Shown here one piece after another: positions 1 to 9,829 of a DNA stretch of 64,000 nucleotides (its first letter is position 1; every line of letters begins with the position of its first letter). This DNA comes from Altererythrobacter sp. H2 (lineage in GTDB: Bacteria; Pseudomonadota; Alphaproteobacteria; Sphingomonadales; Sphingomonadaceae). The DNA lies in assembly GCF_035319885.1 (NCBI RefSeq), contig NZ_CP141285.1:1116001-1180000 (forward strand), in the 5' to 3' direction. The notes below the pieces were generated by a model. The model was not told the DNA's origin. It made no database searches and saw nothing but the letters and a program-made list of their open reading frames with translations. The translations under genes were made by a program, and so were the position numbers.

Positions 1-523
1 CCTGCTGGAAGCTCCTGCGGCACTCAACGCCGCGCTGGCGCATGATGATGACATTGCCGCAATGGCCCACCTGATCGCGCCTGCCCGGGACGTGCTCTAC
101 CTTGGCCGTGGCCCGGATTACCCGCTCGCGCTTGAAGGGGCACTCAAGCTGAAGGAAATCAGCTATATCCACGCCGAGGGCTATGCTTCGGGGGAAATGA
201 AGCACGGCCCGATCGCGCTGATCGACGAAGCTGTGCCAGTGATCGTGCTCGCCCCATCGGGGCCACTGTTCGAAAAGACCGTGTCGAATATGCAGGAAGT
301 GCGCGCGCGGGGCGGGAAGATCGTGCTGGTATCGGACGCGGAAGGCCTGGCGGAAGCAGGCGAAGGCTGCCTCGCCACCGTCGAGATGCCGCGGGTCCAT
401 CCCCTGATCGCGCCGCTGGTCTATGCCGTTCCGGTTCAGCTGATTGCCTATCACGTCGCCTGCGTGAAGGGCACCGACGTTGACCAGCCGCGCAACCTGG
501 CGAAAAGCGTAACCGTTGAATGA
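1..523 (+). CDS. glmS: Glutamine-fructose-6-phosphate aminotransferase, C-terminal part (partial)
   Basis: Makes glucosamine-6-phosphate from fructose-6-phosphate and glutamine, the first committed step to UDP-GlcNAc, peptidoglycan and lipid A; cytoplasmic. The frame is open from base 2, so the gene runs in from the left and only about 173 C-terminal residues are present: the second SIS (sugar isomerase) domain. Visible family features are the stretch reading [17 protein letters not shown] and the C-terminal end [13 protein letters not shown], which is diagnostic of GlmS. The N-terminal glutaminase domain and first SIS domain lie outside the window. A 73-base gap separates it from the next gene on the same strand. 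Confidence 0.95.
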   Translation, partial: LLEAPAALNAALAHDDDIAAMAHLIAPARDVLYLGRGPDYPLALEGALKLKEISYIHAEGYASGEMKHGPIALIDEAVPVIVLAPSGPLFEKTVSNMQEVRARGGKIVLVSDAEGLAEAGEGCLATVEMPRVHPLIAPLVYAVPVQLIAYHVACVKGTDVDQPRNLAKSVTVE

Positions 524-596
524 GCGGCAGAAAATCCCTGTTTCACGGTTAACCGGCTTTACGCGCTAGCAAGGTTTTGCCGCTAAGTCGTTCCTT

Positions 597-2949
597 GTGA
601 GCGACAGACAGGGACATACTTCCGCGCTATCGGACAGTCTTGCGACGCGTGCGGTCATCGGTTTCGGTGACCGCGGCGGCGAAGGTTGGGCCCATCTGCG
701 CGGCTTCCAGTACCCGCAGCTCTGGCGCAACCTTCACTGGCGCACCGGCATCTTCGCGGTCTCGACGAGCTTCCTGCTGCTTGCCAATGCGTCAGCCGGC
801 CATCCTTTGCTTTTGGCAGGCTGGCTGGGCCTGCTGGCGCTGGTGCTGGGACACAACGCCCGGCTTGACCGGCAACTGGCCGATACGGACCGGCGGGCAA
901 TGGTGCCGGGCGAACTCTCCGGCTATCTGGTTGCGACAGCGGCAGTGGCTCTGGCGTGCTCGCTTCCCCTGGTTCTGGCGGCCCATGCCGGTGACTCCCG
1001 GGCCTTCCTGATCAGTTACCTGGTCGTGGCCACCACCGCCACCGCGCTGACTCTGGTCGCCTCCGCCCCGCCGGCCGCGACGATAGTTTTTGTCACGGTC
1101 AAGACTTTGGTGGCAGTCGCCTGTGCGCTACTGCTCGGCGAATTTGTAGCGGCCTTTGCAGCCGTGGCGATAGCGGCGGCGATCGGGATCGGCAGCGTCG
1201 AAATTTCCCGTTCCTACCTGCAGGCGCGCCTCTCCGAAGCGGCCATTGCCGAGAAGAGCGAAGTCGTCTCGCTCCTGCTGCGCGAATTCGAGGAAAACGA
1301 AGCCGACTGGCTGTGGCAGGTCGACACCCACCGCCGCATCCGCAAGGCTTCCCCGCGCTTCGCCTTTGCCCTGGGCCGGACTTCCGAGGATGTGGAGGGC
1401 AAGTCGTTCTTCGAACTCGTGGCCGGTGAAGCCTGGGACAGCGGCCAGTTCCCGCCAAGCCTGCATGATCTGGCCGAGCGTCTGAAACGGCGGGAGAGCT
1501 TTTCCAACCTGATCGTCAAAGTCACCATCAACCGGGAAAACCGCTGGTGGGAACTCTCCGGCACGCCGATGCTGGACGACCAGGGGGCGCATCTCGGCTT
1601 TCGCGGGGTCGGTTCGGATGTGACCGAACAGCGCGAGTCTTCGGAAAAGATTGCCTATCTCGCCCGGTACGACACGCTCACGGGGCTGCCTAACCGGCTG
1701 ATGCTGAACGAGGCGCTGGGTGAAGCCATGCGCTATGCCAAGCAGTGGCGGACCCGCTGCGCCTTCCTGATGATCGATCTCGACCGGTTCAAGTCGATCA
1801 ATGATTCGCTCGGCCACATGGTCGGGGACCAGTTGCTGGCCCAGGTCTCCCGCCGCCTGAAGGAGCTGGCCGGAGACAATGCGCTGATCGGGCGTCTCGG
1901 CGGTGACGAGTTCGCCATCGTCATCCGCGACGCATCGGAACAGGGCCTGGTCGAAAAGATCGCCCAGAGGGTGATCGACCGCCTCTCAAGGCCCTACGAG
2001 ATCGACCATCACACCCTGTATGTTGGGCGCCAGTGTCGGCTCGGCCCAGGCCCCCAAGGACGGCAAGACGGTCGAGGAGCTGATGCGCAACGCCGATCTG
2101 GCGCTCTACCGGGCCAAGGATGAAGGCGGCGGCAGCCACTGCCAGTATGAGCCCTCGCTCCACGCCTCGGCGGAGGAGCGGCGCAAGCTCGAATTCGCCT
2201 TGCGCCGGGCGCTGGAACGGGAGGAACTGTTCCTCAATTATCAGCCGGTCGTCGACGCTAACAGCGAAGAGGTCGTCGGGTTCGAGGCGCTCGTGCGCTG
2301 GAACAGCGGCGAGCATGGCTTCGTCAGCCCCGCCAAGTTCATCCCGCTGGCGGAGGATACGCGCCTGATCGTGCCGATCGGCGAATGGGTGCTGGAACAG
2401 GCCTGCCGCGAGGCGGCCAACTGGCCCGCCCACGTCAAGATCAACGTCAACGTCTCGGCCGAACAGCTGGTCGAGCCTGACTTTCCCAAGATGGTGGTGC
2501 GCGCGCTCGCGGTAACCGGGCTTGATCCTGCCCGGCTCGAGCTGGAAGTGACCGAAAGCATCTTCCTGCGTGACGCGGACGTGGCCCGGCATGCGCTGGA
2601 GCAATGCATGGCCCTGGGGTGCAGCATCGCGCTCGACGACTTCGGCACCGGATATTCCTCGCTCGGCTACCTGCGCAAGCTGCAATTCACCACGATCAAG
2701 GTCGATCGCAGCTTTGTCCAGGGCGCATCGGAGCAGGATCCGGAAAGCCTCGCCATCATCCGGGCCGTGGTGGCCATGGCGCAAAGCCTTGACCTTACCA
2801 CGACCGCCGAGGGCGTGGAGACGGAGGAACAGGCCGCGATGATCCGCACGATGGGCTGCGACAAGATCCAGGGCTACTATTTCGGGCGGCCGATGTCGGC
2901 CAGCGATGCCCAGGCCGTGTTCCTGCGCGCGCAGCGCCTCGCGAGTTAG
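597..2949 (+). pseudogene. Membrane PAS-GGDEF-EAL cyclic-di-GMP enzyme, interrupted by a +1 frameshift
   Basis: Would make and/or degrade cyclic-di-GMP. The first frame (GTG start at 597) encodes several N-terminal membrane segments (about residues 40-205), a PAS-like domain (about 225-345) and most of a GGDEF domain with an intact GGDEF at residues 435-439; the residues before it do not form the RxxD inhibitory site. The run GGG at 2025-2027 contains one G too many: the first frame then runs into junk and stops at 2123, while the next frame continues the GGDEF domain (VGSAQAPKDG...) and then a full EAL domain with EALVRW, LEVTES, DDFGTGYSSL and QGYYFGRPM. Removing one G gives a normal protein of about 783 residues. 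Both halves are otherwise clean, so this is either a very recent mutation or a sequencing error. It overlaps the convergent purQ by 4 bases. Confidence 0.85.
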
Positions 2950-3632
2950 GCAGCCGCCCCGGCCAGCTGGCGTACCGCGCTTTCGAACAGGGCCCGCCCG
3001 TCGGTGCCGCCATGCTCGGTTTCGATGGCGCGCTCAGGGTGGGGCATCATGCCGAGCACATTGCCGCTGGCGTTGAGAATCCCGGCGATGTTGCGCTGCG
3101 AGCCGTTGACCGCCTCGGCATAGCGGAATGCCACGCGCCCTTCGCCTTCCAGCCGGTCAAGCGTATCGCCATCGGTAAAGTAATTGCCATCGTGATGCGC
3201 CACCGGGATGGCGATGGTGGCGCCGCTGTCATAGCCGGCGGTAAACAGGCTCTGGTTGTTTTCGACCGTGAGCGAAACGGTGCGGCAGATGAAGGTCTGG
3301 CCAGCATTGCGCATCAGCGCGCCCGGCAGGAGCCCGGCCTCCGTCAGCACCTGGAAGCCGTTGCACACGCCCAGCACCGGCACGCCCCGCTCTGCCGCGC
3401 GCACAACCGAACGCATGATCGGGCTGGTCGCCGCCATGGCGCCGGAGCGGAGATAATCCCCGTAAGAAAAGCCGCCGGGCAGCGCGATGAAGTCCAGCCG
3501 GTCCGGCAGTTCGGCATCGCCGTGCCACACGCGCAAGGGCGCGGAGCCGGAAACCTTTTCCAGCGCGTCTGCCATGTCCCGGTCGCAATTCGAGCCGGGA
3601 AAGGTGATCACCGCTGCGCGAAACCCGCCCAT
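2946..3632 (-). CDS. purQ: Phosphoribosylformylglycinamidine synthase, glutaminase subunit
   Basis: Glutaminase subunit of the three-part FGAM synthase (PurS-PurQ-PurL), fourth step of de novo purine synthesis; it supplies ammonia to PurL. 228 residues, normal for the family. The class I glutaminase signature GVCNGFQ holds the nucleophilic Cys, and the end MMPHPER contains the catalytic His-x-Glu; GFSYGDYLR is the typical PurQ sequence near the N-terminus. The ATG at 3632 shares one base with the purS stop (TGATG), so translation is coupled. purL, the synthetase subunit, is not in this window. Confidence 0.96.
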   Translation of the reverse strand: MGGFRAAVITFPGSNCDRDMADALEKVSGSAPLRVWHGDAELPDRLDFIALPGGFSYGDYLRSGAMAATSPIMRSVVRAAERGVPVLGVCNGFQVLTEAGLLPGALMRNAGQTFICRTVSLTVENNQSLFTAGYDSGATIAIPVAHHDGNYFTDGDTLDRLEGEGRVAFRYAEAVNGSQRNIAGILNASGNVLGMMPHPERAIETEHGGTDGRALFESAVRQLAGAAA

Positions 3633-3871
3633 CACACCGTCTCCGGTTTTTCGATCCGGTAATTCTCGATCACCATGTTGGCCAGCAGCTTGCGGCACAT
3701 TTCGTCCAGCGCAGCGTCGCTGGTGTCATCGGCCACTTCCAGTTCGATCAGCCGCCCGATGCGGACGTCCTGCACGCCGTCAAAGCCAAGGCCTTCGAGT
3801 GCATGGTGGACCGCGCGCCCCTGCGGGTCGAGCACGCCGGGTTTGAGGCTGACATGGACGCGGACTATCAT
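3632..3871 (-). CDS. purS: Phosphoribosylformylglycinamidine synthase subunit PurS
   Basis: Small structural subunit (79 residues) that holds PurQ and PurL together in the FGAM synthase complex. The start at 3871 gives the usual N-terminus reading [18 protein letters not shown], followed by the family's [12 protein letters not shown] segment. First gene of the purS-purQ pair; a plausible promoter lies 44 to 71 bases upstream. The frame stays open 48 codons further upstream, but that part is not conserved-looking. Confidence 0.94.
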   Translation of the reverse strand: MIVRVHVSLKPGVLDPQGRAVHHALEGLGFDGVQDVRIGRLIELEVADDTSDAALDEMCRKLLANMVIENYRIEKPETV

Positions 3872-3914
3872 GGCGGGACTCCGGAATGGCTGGCAAATGG
3901 CTGGCTGCGCAAGG

Positions 3915-3942
3915 CCTATAGCGCGGCGTCGGTGCAAGGCAA
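3915..3942 (-). promoter_or_regulatory. Predicted sigma-70 promoter of purS-purQ
   Basis: Read on the minus strand: TTGCCT (3942-3937), a 16-base spacer, then TATAGG (3920-3915). The same layout is seen before hppA and rpmF in this window. Predicted by eye only. Confidence 0.4.
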
Positions 3943-4042
3943 TCCACTGCGCCGCGCAGACAGGGCGGCGCGGGTCAATCTGTAACTTGTCTGCGCCGAT
4001 CGATTGCGACACCATGACCGCTAGGTACGGGGGAAAATCGCC

Positions 4043-6925
4043 ATGTCAGTCCGTTCGCTTGCCATGCTGGGCCTTGCCGCAGCCACGCTGCACACTGCAC
4101 CTCTACGTGCCTGGCCGCCCGAGGAGCAGCAGAACCAGGAACTGCTGGCAATGCGCAAGGCGGCCGACGCGCTCGACGAAGCCAGCGATCCTGCAGCGTA
4201 CCGCGCTGAATGGATCCGGATCCTCGAATTTGCCCGCACGCTTTACCCGGAAGGCTCGCCCGAACTGGCCCAGATCGAAGGGGAGCAGGTGGTCTCGGAC
4301 TATTACCAGGGCGACGTGAGGGGCGCACTGGCGCGGACTGCCCGCGCCGCGGCAGTGCTGGAAACAGCGGGCAAGGACTGGGAAAACGAATGGATCGACC
4401 AGCTCAACGCGATGGTCGTGTTCAGCATGGCGTTGGGCCAGCATGGCGATGCGCTGGAACCGGCCCGCAAGATCCTCGCATGGCGCCTGGCAAACGACGC
4501 GGCCGAACCGAACACGCGGCTCGCCACCGCCTATTCCAACTATGCCCATGCCAACTTCGAATTCGGCAACTATGACCGTGCGATCGAACTTTCGCGGACA
4601 GCTATTGCCACCTCGCGCCTGATTGATCCGATGCCGCCCGAACCGGCCAACTTCTTCGCCAATCTCGGGGTCTATCTTGCGGCTGCCGGGCGGCTGGACG
4701 AGGCAATCGACGAAGCCCGCGAGATCCAGCTGGTGCTGGAACAGGTGCTCCCGGCGAACCACCCGTTCCTGGCATCGAACCTCAATCTGCTGGCAGTCAC
4801 ACTCGCTGATCTCGGGCGGCTGGACGAGGCCGAGAACACCTCGCGCCGCGCGCTCGACATCGCGGTAGCCCGGTTCGGGGAGGCGCCCGGCGCGATCCAC
4901 TACATGACGACACTGGCGGATATCCTGTTGCGCCGGGGCAAGGCGGAGGAAGCACGGGCACTGGCCTCTGTGGCCAGCGAGAAGCTGCGGGCTGCCGTCG
5001 GCGAAGGGGAAAACCGCGCCCTGCTGGCGCGCGAGGTCCATGCCCGCGCGCTCGTTGCGCTGGGCGAACGGGATGCGGGCCTGGCCGAACTTGCTGCCGT
5101 GGCGCAGCTGCGCGCGGACAAGCTGCCGCCGTTTCATCGCGACCGGCTGACCGGGGCCGAGCGGCTGGCCGAGCTGGCGCTTTCGGCTGGCAACGTGGAG
5201 CTGGCGCTCGAAAGCCAGGCAGAGGCACAGCGGCTGCGGGCGGAGACTTTCCCTCCCGCAGCAATCGCCACAGCTGCGGGGGATGCCCGGCTCGCCGCGC
5301 TCGAAGCAAGATCGGGAAATGCCGCCGACGGCGCGGCGCGGGCGCGGGCGGCCGCCGCCGTGCTCGATCAAAGGCTGGCAGAATTGCAGATCACCGGATC
5401 GCAGCGTTCCGGGCGCGACCGCGAGATCCGGGCCGGCTACCGCTGGGCGCTCGATGCGGCGGTGACGGCAGGCGACCAGCAGCTTGCCTTCATCCTCGCC
5501 CAGGCCGCCATCGAAGGCGCCGCCGGGCAAGCCATGCGCGATGCGGCCCTGCGGGGCCAGGTGGACGATCCGGTGGTGGCCGAACTGCTCCGGGCGCGGC
5601 AGGACGCCGGGGTGGAATTGCAGGCGGCGCTTGACCGGCAACTGCGCCTGGCGGGGCGCGGTGCATCGGTTGAGGACAGGCTGACCGCGCAGGCCTGGCG
5701 GGAAAGTCTCGAGCAGAAGCTGGAGCAGACCAATGCAGCGGTACTGGCCGTCTTGCCCGATGCGTTCACCGGTGAACCCGCCACGCGGTTGACGCTGGCA
5801 CAGGCACAGGCCGCTCTCGCGCCGGACGAGGTGCTGATGTTGGTGGCGAGCGGTGAGGCGCGCACGACCGTGTTCGCGGTCACCCGCGAAGCCGTGGCGG
5901 TCGACGCCCTGGAGACCGGATCGCGCGATCTTGCTGCGATGGTCGCGCGCTTGCGCGAAGGCCTCACTCCCGATGCAGTCCGGGGCGGGGCCGGGTTCGA
6001 TCTGGGGCTGTCGCGCCAGCTTCATGCCATGCTGTTCGGCGGCGAAGCGGGGCTGCTGGCGGCCGGCAAGGCGCGGATGCTGGTCGCCGCCAACGGCGCG
6101 CTGTCTGCCTTGCCCTTTGCGGTGCTGGCCGGGGCAGGCGGCACGGACCTTAAGACGGCAGACTGGCTGGTGCGGCGGCACGCCTTGGTCACTCTGCCAA
6201 GCGTGTCGTCGCTGGCCGAGAAAGTCCGCAGTCAGGAGCCGCGCCGTCTGGCCAGCTTCGTTGCAGTGGGTGCGCCGCTGCTTGGGACAGAGGCCTCTGG
6301 CGGGGTTCAGGCATTCCGCTCGGCCAACCTCGCCCGGCAAGTGCGCGATCTGCCGGCGCTGCCGATGAGCGGGACGGAACTCACCCGGATCGGTGAAGCC
6401 CTCGCCGTCGGCAGCCAGACCATTCTCACCGGCCTCGATGCAACCGAGGCGGCCTTGCGAACCGAGCAAGTATCACGGGCCGATGTGCTGGCCTTTGCCA
6501 CGCACGGTCTGCTGGCAGGCGAGCTTGAGGGGCTCGACGAGCCCGCGCTCGCGGTTACACCCACGGCGGACGACGACGGACTGCTGACAGCCGCCGAAAT
6601 CATGCGGCTGCGGCTCGACAGCGAATGGATACTCCTGTCCGCCTGCAACACGGCGGCAGGCAGTGGAGTCGATGCCAGCGGACTTGCGGGGCTGGCGCGG
6701 GCCTTTCTCTACGCAGGCGGGCGCAACCTGCTCGCCAGCCACTGGGCGGTGCGGGACGATGCGGCCGCCGCGCTGTCGATCGGGACGATGCAGCGCTATG
6801 GCCAGGGTGCAGACCCGGCAGAGGCCCTGCGCCAGGCCATGCTGGCGATGATCGATGGCGAAGGCGGGCCGGGCGGCTCGGCACAGCCGCTGCTGTGGGC
6901 ACCCTTCGTGTTTATTGGTCGCTGA
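4043..6925 (+). CDS. Exported TPR and CHAT-domain (caspase-like) protein
   Basis: 960 residues. A short hydrophobic leader (about residues 1-23) suggests export to the periplasm. Residues of roughly 35-450 look like degenerate TPR repeats (for example NLGVYLAAAGRLDEAIDEA and NLLAVTLADLGRLDEAENT). The last ~280 residues form a CHAT domain: the caspase-type His is in FATHGLL (His821) and the Cys in LSACNTAAG (Cys868), followed by the family's SGLARAFLYAGG-like and SHWAV segments. CHAT proteases cut protein substrates in several bacterial systems, but no substrate or partner is obvious here. Its 3' end overlaps the convergent M16 peptidase by 14 bases. Family assignment is firm; activity and target are inference. 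Confidence 0.88.
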   Translation: MSVRSLAMLGLAAATLHTAPLRAWPPEEQQNQELLAMRKAADALDEASDPAAYRAEWIRILEFARTLYPEGSPELAQIEGEQVVSDYYQGDVRGALARTARAAAVLETAGKDWENEWIDQLNAMVVFSMALGQHGDALEPARKILAWRLANDAAEPNTRLATAYSNYAHANFEFGNYDRAIELSRTAIATSRLIDPMPPEPANFFANLGVYLAAAGRLDEAIDEAREIQLVLEQVLPANHPFLASNLNLLAVTLADLGRLDEAENTSRRALDIAVARFGEAPGAIHYMTTLADILLRRGKAEEARALASVASEKLRAAVGEGENRALLAREVHARALVALGERDAGLAELAAVAQLRADKLPPFHRDRLTGAERLAELALSAGNVELALESQAEAQRLRAETFPPAAIATAAGDARLAALEARSGNAADGAARARAAAAVLDQRLAELQITGSQRSGRDREIRAGYRWALDAAVTAGDQQLAFILAQAAIEGAAGQAMRDAALRGQVDDPVVAELLRARQDAGVELQAALDRQLRLAGRGASVEDRLTAQAWRESLEQKLEQTNAAVLAVLPDAFTGEPATRLTLAQAQAALAPDEVLMLVASGEARTTVFAVTREAVAVDALETGSRDLAAMVARLREGLTPDAVRGGAGFDLGLSRQLHAMLFGGEAGLLAAGKARMLVAANGALSALPFAVLAGAGGTDLKTADWLVRRHALVTLPSVSSLAEKVRSQEPRRLASFVAVGAPLLGTEASGGVQAFRSANLARQVRDLPALPMSGTELTRIGEALAVGSQTILTGLDATEAALRTEQVSRADVLAFATHGLLAGELEGLDEPALAVTPTADDDGLLTAAEIMRLRLDSEWILLSACNTAAGSGVDASGLAGLARAFLYAGGRNLLASHWAVRDDAAAALSIGTMQRYGQGADPAEALRQAMLAMIDGEGGPGGSAQPLLWAPFVFIGR

Positions 6926-9746
6926 CTTCCCTCGGGAGGATCACGATTTCGACTGCCCTATCCGGATCAAGGAACCGCTGCGCCATCGCCTGCACATCGG
7001 CCGGGGTGAGCGCCTCGTAACGCGCCTTCGCATCCAGAAACCGGCCAATCTCATCCGGCTGGCTCTGTGCCCGGCGGGCCAGCGCCAGCCACCCGGCGTT
7101 GGATTTCAGCGTATTTTCAAGCCGCTCTAGGATTGGCTGCCGGGCACGCTGGAATGTGTCGGCATCGACCGGGGCGGCGCGCAGGGCAGCCAGGCTTTCG
7201 CGGATGGCCGCACTGGTTGCCCCAACCTCATCGGGCGTGACGGTCGCCGTCACGCTGAAGGTGCCGTAGCCGGGCCAGACATCGCTCTGCTGGTTGGCGA
7301 CACCAGGCGAGTAGGTCTTGCCGAGCTTTTCGCGCAGGGTTTCGGTCACTTCGAGGTCGACCACGGCCCGCAGCAGCGCCAGGGTCGACACGGCCACCGC
7401 ATCGCTGTCGTCGATGGTCGGCCAGACCTGCCGGACCAGCGCCTGGTCAGCGCCGCCGCCGTGGCGCAGCACCCGGCGGGATCGGTCGGCGGTAAAGCTG
7501 CGGTCACGGTTGTCGGCATAGGTGCGGAACTGGTCTTCGCGCGGCGGCAAGGCGCCAAGGGTGCGCGCGACCAGATCGATTGCAGCCTGCTCGTCAATAT
7601 CGCCTACCAGCGCGAGCTCGATCGCCCCGCTGCCTAGCCGGTCACCCAGCGCGGCCTTCAGGACACCGAAATCGAGCGCGGCATAGGCCTCTTTCGGCTG
7701 GAGCGAAAAGCGCGGGTCGTTGTCCGACAGGATCTCGCCTTCGCGCACCGACAGGACGCTGCGGGGGGTAGCCTCGATCCGGGCAAAGTAATCGTCCAGC
7801 CCGTTGCGGTAGCGCACGACGGCTTCGGGGCGGTAGCCGGGGTCGGTCAGATAGGCAGCCATCAGGTGTAGCTGAAGCTCCAGGTCGCGCACCGTCGTGG
7901 CGGCATCGATCCGGAAGGAATCGCTGTCGGCGGCAAGCGATGCCCCGACCGTGCGCCCCGCCAGCACCGACTGGAGTTCGTCAAACGAATGCTGGCCCAG
8001 ACCGCCCGACGCGAACAGGCCGGTGAGGGCCGTCGCCAGCGGTGCCTCGCGGGTGTCGAGGAGGCTGCCGCCGTCAAGCGTAAGCGCCACGCGGACCCGG
8101 TCCTGCTCCAGTTCGGTGCGCTTGAGATTGAGCATGACCCCGTTGGCAAAGCGCAGGGTGCGGATGCCGAGTGCCGGTTCGACGCTGTCGGCCACTACGG
8201 TGCCGGGCTGGCCGAATTCGGTATAGGCGAACTTAGTGCTGGCCGCAGCCTCCTGCGGCAGGACCTCCGCTGCCATGGCCGTGTCGAACACTGCCCGCAG
8301 GGCCTCTGCCCCGCCGGTCGGTGCGGCACGCCCCTGATAGCGGATCAGTGCCTCGTCGAGCGGGAGGGCGTGGCCTTTCAGGGCGTCCAGCACCAGGGCA
8401 GGGGTGGCGCGCGCGGCAACCGCTTCAAACAGGGCCAGCTGGTCTTGCGGTGAGACAGGAATCCGGCCGTCGCGGGCCAGTGCGATTCCGGCGTTGGCGA
8501 AGGCGGCGTTGGTCCGCGTGGCGGCCCCGGCGACTGCATTTTCGTAAGCGGTGCGCAGGCGGGCAAGCTGTTCCGCCAGTTCGGCCTCGGAGAAACCGTA
8601 CGTCATGGCGCGGCGATATTCGGCGATCGCCGCTTCCATCCCGCGCTGCCACTGGCCGTCAATGGCATTGACGGTGAGCGAGGTCTGCCGCGCCGTCTCG
8701 AAAACGTCTCCGGTACCGAAGCCGGCGGCACGGAACGGCGGGTTGTCGGCCAGGGCCAGCCGCTGCAGGCGGCGGTTGACGATTGCGGTTGCCAGATTGC
8801 GGAGCAGATCGGCTTCGCGCGCGGCGCGGGTGTCGGGCTCTTCGATCCACGGCCCGTTGCGGACAAGCAGCACCTGTTCGTCAAGCGAAGGATCGAGATG
8901 GATGTCGGTCGCGCCGCGGTAATCCGGGTCAAACGGGCCGGCATCGGGCTGAGGATCGGCGGGCGCGGGTTGCCAATCGGAAAAACGGACGCGGATCTTC
9001 GCTTCCACTTCGGCCGGGTCGAAATCGCCGACCACCACCAGCGTGGTCTTGGCAGGTACATAGTTGCGCTGCCAGAAGCCCTTCAACGTGGCGGCATCGG
9101 CAGTCGCCACGTCTTCCCGGTCGCCCACGGGAAAGCGGCTCGAAAAGCGCGAACCGGGAAACATGAAATCGATCTGGTCGGCCGAGTTGAGCAGCGCATA
9201 GGTGGTCCGGTCGCGCCGCTCTGACAGCATCACGCCGCGTTCGCGCTCCACCGCGGCGGGATCGAACAGCAGCTCGCTGGCAGTCTCGCGCATCAGCATC
9301 AGTGCGGTATCGAGCAGGGCCGGATCGTTGCGCGGCAGGTCAAGCCGGTACTGGGTGTAGTCGAAGGCGGTCGCGGCATTGGTGTCGGCACCGAAGGCAA
9401 GGCCGAGCCGCTCCAGCAGCTTGACCATCTCGCCTTCAGGCACGTTGGTGGAGCCGTTGAAGGCCATGTGTTCGACATAATGGGCGAGGCCGCGCTCGCC
9501 GTCCCGCTCGTCAAGCCGCCCGGCGGAGACTTCCATCCGCACCAGCGCAGTGCCTTCCGGGCGGTCGTTGCGGCGGATGACGTAGCGCATGCCGTTGTCG
9601 AGCTGGCCGAAGATCCAGCCTTGTTCCGCCGCAAGGTCGCTCTGCTCGAATGCCCAGGTTACGGGTTCGGAAGCAGGTTCGCGGGCCGCGAGGGGAGTAA
9701 CCGCCAGCAAGGCAGCGGCAGAAGCAATCAGCAGGTGTTTCAGCAT
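6912..9746 (-). CDS. M16 family zinc metallopeptidase, exported
   Basis: 944 residues, starting at 9746 with a clear signal peptide (MLKHLLIASAAALLAV... cleaved near ALAAREP). The inverted zinc motif HxxEH is intact (His89, Glu92, His93 in HYVEHMAF), and a further ligand Glu is around residue 169 (ERERGVMLSE). The length fits a protein with two fused M16 modules; the C-terminal half is inactive in most relatives. Expected to degrade peptides in the periplasm. A second, distantly similar M16 protein is encoded at 57736. The frame extends 18 codons upstream of the chosen ATG, but only the chosen start gives a leader peptide. Confidence 0.93.
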   Translation of the reverse strand: MLKHLLIASAAALLAVTPLAAREPASEPVTWAFEQSDLAAEQGWIFGQLDNGMRYVIRRNDRPEGTALVRMEVSAGRLDERDGERGLAHYVEHMAFNGSTNVPEGEMVKLLERLGLAFGADTNAATAFDYTQYRLDLPRNDPALLDTALMLMRETASELLFDPAAVERERGVMLSERRDRTTYALLNSADQIDFMFPGSRFSSRFPVGDREDVATADAATLKGFWQRNYVPAKTTLVVVGDFDPAEVEAKIRVRFSDWQPAPADPQPDAGPFDPDYRGATDIHLDPSLDEQVLLVRNGPWIEEPDTRAAREADLLRNLATAIVNRRLQRLALADNPPFRAAGFGTGDVFETARQTSLTVNAIDGQWQRGMEAAIAEYRRAMTYGFSEAELAEQLARLRTAYENAVAGAATRTNAAFANAGIALARDGRIPVSPQDQLALFEAVAARATPALVLDALKGHALPLDEALIRYQGRAAPTGGAEALRAVFDTAMAAEVLPQEAAASTKFAYTEFGQPGTVVADSVEPALGIRTLRFANGVMLNLKRTELEQDRVRVALTLDGGSLLDTREAPLATALTGLFASGGLGQHSFDELQSVLAGRTVGASLAADSDSFRIDAATTVRDLELQLHLMAAYLTDPGYRPEAVVRYRNGLDDYFARIEATPRSVLSVREGEILSDNDPRFSLQPKEAYAALDFGVLKAALGDRLGSGAIELALVGDIDEQAAIDLVARTLGALPPREDQFRTYADNRDRSFTADRSRRVLRHGGGADQALVRQVWPTIDDSDAVAVSTLALLRAVVDLEVTETLREKLGKTYSPGVANQQSDVWPGYGTFSVTATVTPDEVGATSAAIRESLAALRAAPVDADTFQRARQPILERLENTLKSNAGWLALARRAQSQPDEIGRFLDAKARYEALTPADVQAMAQRFLDPDRAVEIVILPREVSDQ

Positions 9747-9829
9747 GATGGTACCTATGCCTGTCCAAGCTGAACCCGGCAAGAACACGCGCGGCGCCAT
9801 CTTGGCGGTTTTTCAACCCATCGGCGCTA

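Noticed and set aside
4103-6469. A 788-codon minus-strand frame opposite the CHAT gene
   Set aside because: Antisense shadow; the sense frame has clear TPR and CHAT motifs.
6912-6925. The 14-base overlap of CHAT and M16 genes as an antitoxin-type arrangement
   Set aside because: Convergent 3' overlaps of this size are ordinary in compact genomes.
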